From: Bacteroidetes bacterium RIFCSPLOWO2_12_FULL_37_12 | GTDB lineage: Bacteria > Bacteroidota > Bacteroidia > 2-12-FULL-37-12 | Direction: 5' to 3' | Assembly: GCA_001769655.1 (NCBI GenBank) | Contig: MEPC01000023.1 | Span: forward strand, 1-64,000 | DNA: 64,000 bases | Shown: positions 62,513-64,000 of the stretch, in pieces | Numbering within the stretch: the first letter of the stretch is position 1 | Layout of the letters: the number at the start of each line of letters is the position of its first letter | Position numbers and translations under genes: made by a program | The notes under the pieces: model-generated | The model's input: only the letters and a program-made list of their open reading frames with translations | Database searches by the model: none | What the model was told of the DNA's origin: nothing

Positions 62513-63661
62513 CTATTCAATATATATTTGACCGCTCCACAATTTTTGCAGAAATTCCATCCAAGGCATAATAATAATATTTCCAACCTTTCGGGTATTT
62601 GGGTCAAGTGAAACGATAATGGCTTGCTTTACATTATATTCTTCCAAAAACGCCTTCATTCCTTTCATATCGTCTTGATCTACGTGGCGAGTGCTTTTGA
62701 CTTCTACAGCTACGTTATGATCGCCGAGAATAAAATCTACTTCTAATTGGGAGGCGGTCCGCCAGTAAAAGATATCATAAAAAAACCCCGAATACTTGCT
62801 GTGTGCAGACAATTCCTGAAAAATAAATTGTTCGAATGCCTTTCCGAAGACCTCACTTGGAAAAAGAATTTTTCTACGATTAAGCAACGTGTTGATAATA
62901 CATAAATCATAGAAATAAAATTTAGGTGACTGGATTACTCTTCGTTTCGGTTTCTTTTGAAAAGAAGGTATAAATTTACCTATTAAAGTGTCTGTTAATA
63001 TTTGAAAATACTCTTTGACTGTATAGAGAGATGCACCACAATCACGGGCAATATTGGTAAAATTCACTATTTCACCACTACTAAATGCGGCAGAGGTAAG
63101 AAAACCATTAAAAGCATGAAGGTTTCTGGAAATTGCTTCCTGTGACACTTCTTCTTTCAGATAATCACCAATATATGCACGATGCAGTGGTATTGGGTTT
63201 GAACTTAAATAATGCTTTGGTAGAAGACCATGTTCAAGCGCTCTCAGTAAATCAAAATCAGGGATTTCAGGAAAAACTAAAGGAAATAACTCGTAGCGAA
63301 TTGCTCGCCCGCCCAATAAATTTGCAGCATTTCGTTTTAATTTTCTTGCGCTGGAACCACATAAAATGAATGGAATATTATGATTGACTATTAACCATTG
63401 CACCTCATCCAACAAAATAGGAATTTTTTGTACTTCGTCTATAATTACTGGGAATTTATTTTCTTGAAGATTTAGTACTTCTTCCCTGAAAACAGATGGA
63501 TTGGCTAATAATCTTTGATATTCACCCGAAAGCAAGAGATCATATCGTGCAGATAAAGCAAATAATGACTTCAGTAATGTGCTCTTACCCGTTTGTCTGG
63601 GTCCCCAAAAAAAAGCGGTCTCTTGCTCCAATCCGGAAAAGGAAAATACACGTTTGAACAT
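62513..63661 (-). CDS. DUF4143-type AAA ATPase
   Basis: The 382-aa protein has a Walker A GPRQTGKST (residues 20-28), Walker B FPVIIDEVQKIP and a sensor-type ILCGSSARKLKR. The C-terminal half has the DUF4143 nuclease-like fold (FEQFIFQELSAHS, YWRTASQLEVDFIL, VAVEVKSTRHV; the E-x-K nuclease-like motif is present). Its cellular role is unknown; relatives are common in accessory regions. Promoter -7 box TAAATTTG at 63678-63685. Confidence 0.88.
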   Translation of the reverse strand: MFKRVFSFSGLEQETAFFWGPRQTGKSTLLKSLFALSARYDLLLSGEYQRLLANPSVFREEVLNLQENKFPVIIDEVQKIPILLDEVQWLIVNHNIPFILCGSSARKLKRNAANLLGGRAIRYELFPLVFPEIPDFDLLRALEHGLLPKHYLSSNPIPLHRAYIGDYLKEEVSQEAISRNLHAFNGFLTSAAFSSGEIVNFTNIARDCGASLYTVKEYFQILTDTLIGKFIPSFQKKPKRRVIQSPKFYFYDLCIINTLLNRRKILFPSEVFGKAFEQFIFQELSAHSKYSGFFYDIFYWRTASQLEVDFILGDHNVAVEVKSTRHVDQDDMKGMKAFLEEYNVKQAIIVSLDPNTRKVGNIIIMPWMEFLQKLWSGQIYIE

Positions 63662-63677
63662 AATTATTAATTGATGA

Positions 63678-63685
63678 CAAATTTA
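63678..63685 (-). promoter_or_regulatory. -7 box for DUF4143 gene
   Basis: TAAATTTG on the minus strand matches TAnnTTTG, 17 bases before the ATG. Confidence 0.4.
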
Positions 63686-63799
63686 AGTAAAATTTTAAAA
63701 TATCATGTAATTTTAAAAAAATGTTTATGAAAAATGGGTGCATCTTAAACGAGACACGGAGCACCTTGTCTCTACATATTCCCCATTTGAGAAATTCCC

Positions 63800-64000
63800 C
63801 TAAGCATCAACCCTCAGCCCATCATACCCCAATCGAACAAACTCCGGCAACTCTTTTTCCACTTCTTCATGCAAGCCCAACTGGTGGCTGATGTGTGTAA
63901 GATAGGCACGTTCCGGCTTTAAAATTTTTAAAACTTCCACAGCTTCCTCCAGGGTGTAATGAGAGATGTGTTTTTCTTTTCTTAACGCATTCAACACGAT
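63800..64000 (-). CDS. MBL-fold hydrolase, C-terminal part (cut by window edge)
   Basis: Only the last 67 residues are present. NALRKEKHISHYTLEEAVEVL, RAYLTHISHQLGLHEEV and the closing YDGLRVDA match the C-terminus of PhnP-like metallo-beta-lactamase-fold hydrolases. The histidine in THISH is the last metal ligand. The gene continues beyond base 64000; an apparent GTG start at 63997 is only an internal valine. Confidence 0.8.
   Translation of the reverse strand: MVLNALRKEKHISHYTLEEAVEVLKILKPERAYLTHISHQLGLHEEVEKELPEFVRLGYDGLRVDA

Overview
The window reads as a chromosomal segment of a member of the Bacteroidota. The evidence is AT-rich DNA, several proteins with C-terminal type IX secretion (T9SS) sorting domains, a PorP/SprF-type protein, TonB-dependent receptors paired with DUF4249 lipoproteins, a LytS/LytTR two-component pair, many lipoproteins, and promoters of the Bacteroidota type (-33 TTG and -7 TAnnTTTG). 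Genes run on both strands in short operons. I see no rRNA, phage, CRISPR array or recognisable transposase. Gene families are assigned by reading motifs by eye; no database search was possible.

Layout. 0-1.3 kb: a small outer-membrane barrel gene followed by a gene-poor stretch with an attC-like hairpin. 1.3-5.9 kb (minus strand): PorP/SprF protein, radical SAM/SPASM protein, lipoprotein, and malate dehydrogenase. 6.2-11.2 kb: a giant M43-type metalloprotease whose catalytic domain is split by 15 SprB-like repeats. 11.2-16.7 kb (minus): a cyclic-nucleotide-binding protein and a peptide ABC importer (binding protein plus two permeases, no ATPase). 16.75-17.24 kb: tRNA-Ser, tRNA-Pro, a tRNA-Pro-like remnant, tRNA-Arg and an octanucleotide satellite. 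17.2-26.0 kb: an S9 peptidase and three T9SS cargo proteins, two of them bounded by a 115-bp direct repeat. 26.1-30.7 kb (minus): deoC, a catalytic aldehyde dehydrogenase, a non-catalytic truncated aldehyde dehydrogenase, and an EamA permease. 30.8-37.2 kb: DUF885 peptidase, M43 protease, DUF2520 protein, a MITE-like palindrome, a membrane protein and an NSS-family transporter. 37.3-48.0 kb: a PIF1-like helicase, CBS protein, hydrolase, glycosyltransferase, shikimate kinase, a second OppB-like permease, a BT_3928-like redox membrane protein, a thioredoxin-fold protein and lysA. 48.7-57.9 kb: LytS/LytTR followed by receptor-DUF4249-receptor-DUF4249 and a truncated gene. 58.0-60.4 kb: a repeat-rich accessory island with a two-gene overlapping unit. 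60.4-64.0 kb: fused alpha/beta 2-oxoacid dehydrogenase E1, a DUF4143 ATPase, and the C-terminus of an MBL-fold hydrolase cut by the window edge.

Themes. The clearest functional units are the deoC/split ALDH16-like operon (deoxyribose phosphate to acetaldehyde to acetate), the peptide importer, and the sensor-regulated receptor/lipoprotein locus. The T9SS secreted layer (SprB-repeat protease, second M43 protease, propeller proteins) shows signs of recent duplication. The spaces between genes are rich in structured repeats: an imperfect inverted-repeat family and short low-complexity satellites sit just 3' of many stop codons, with a 163-bp palindrome, TTGCAATTT-core hairpins and REP-like palindromes elsewhere.
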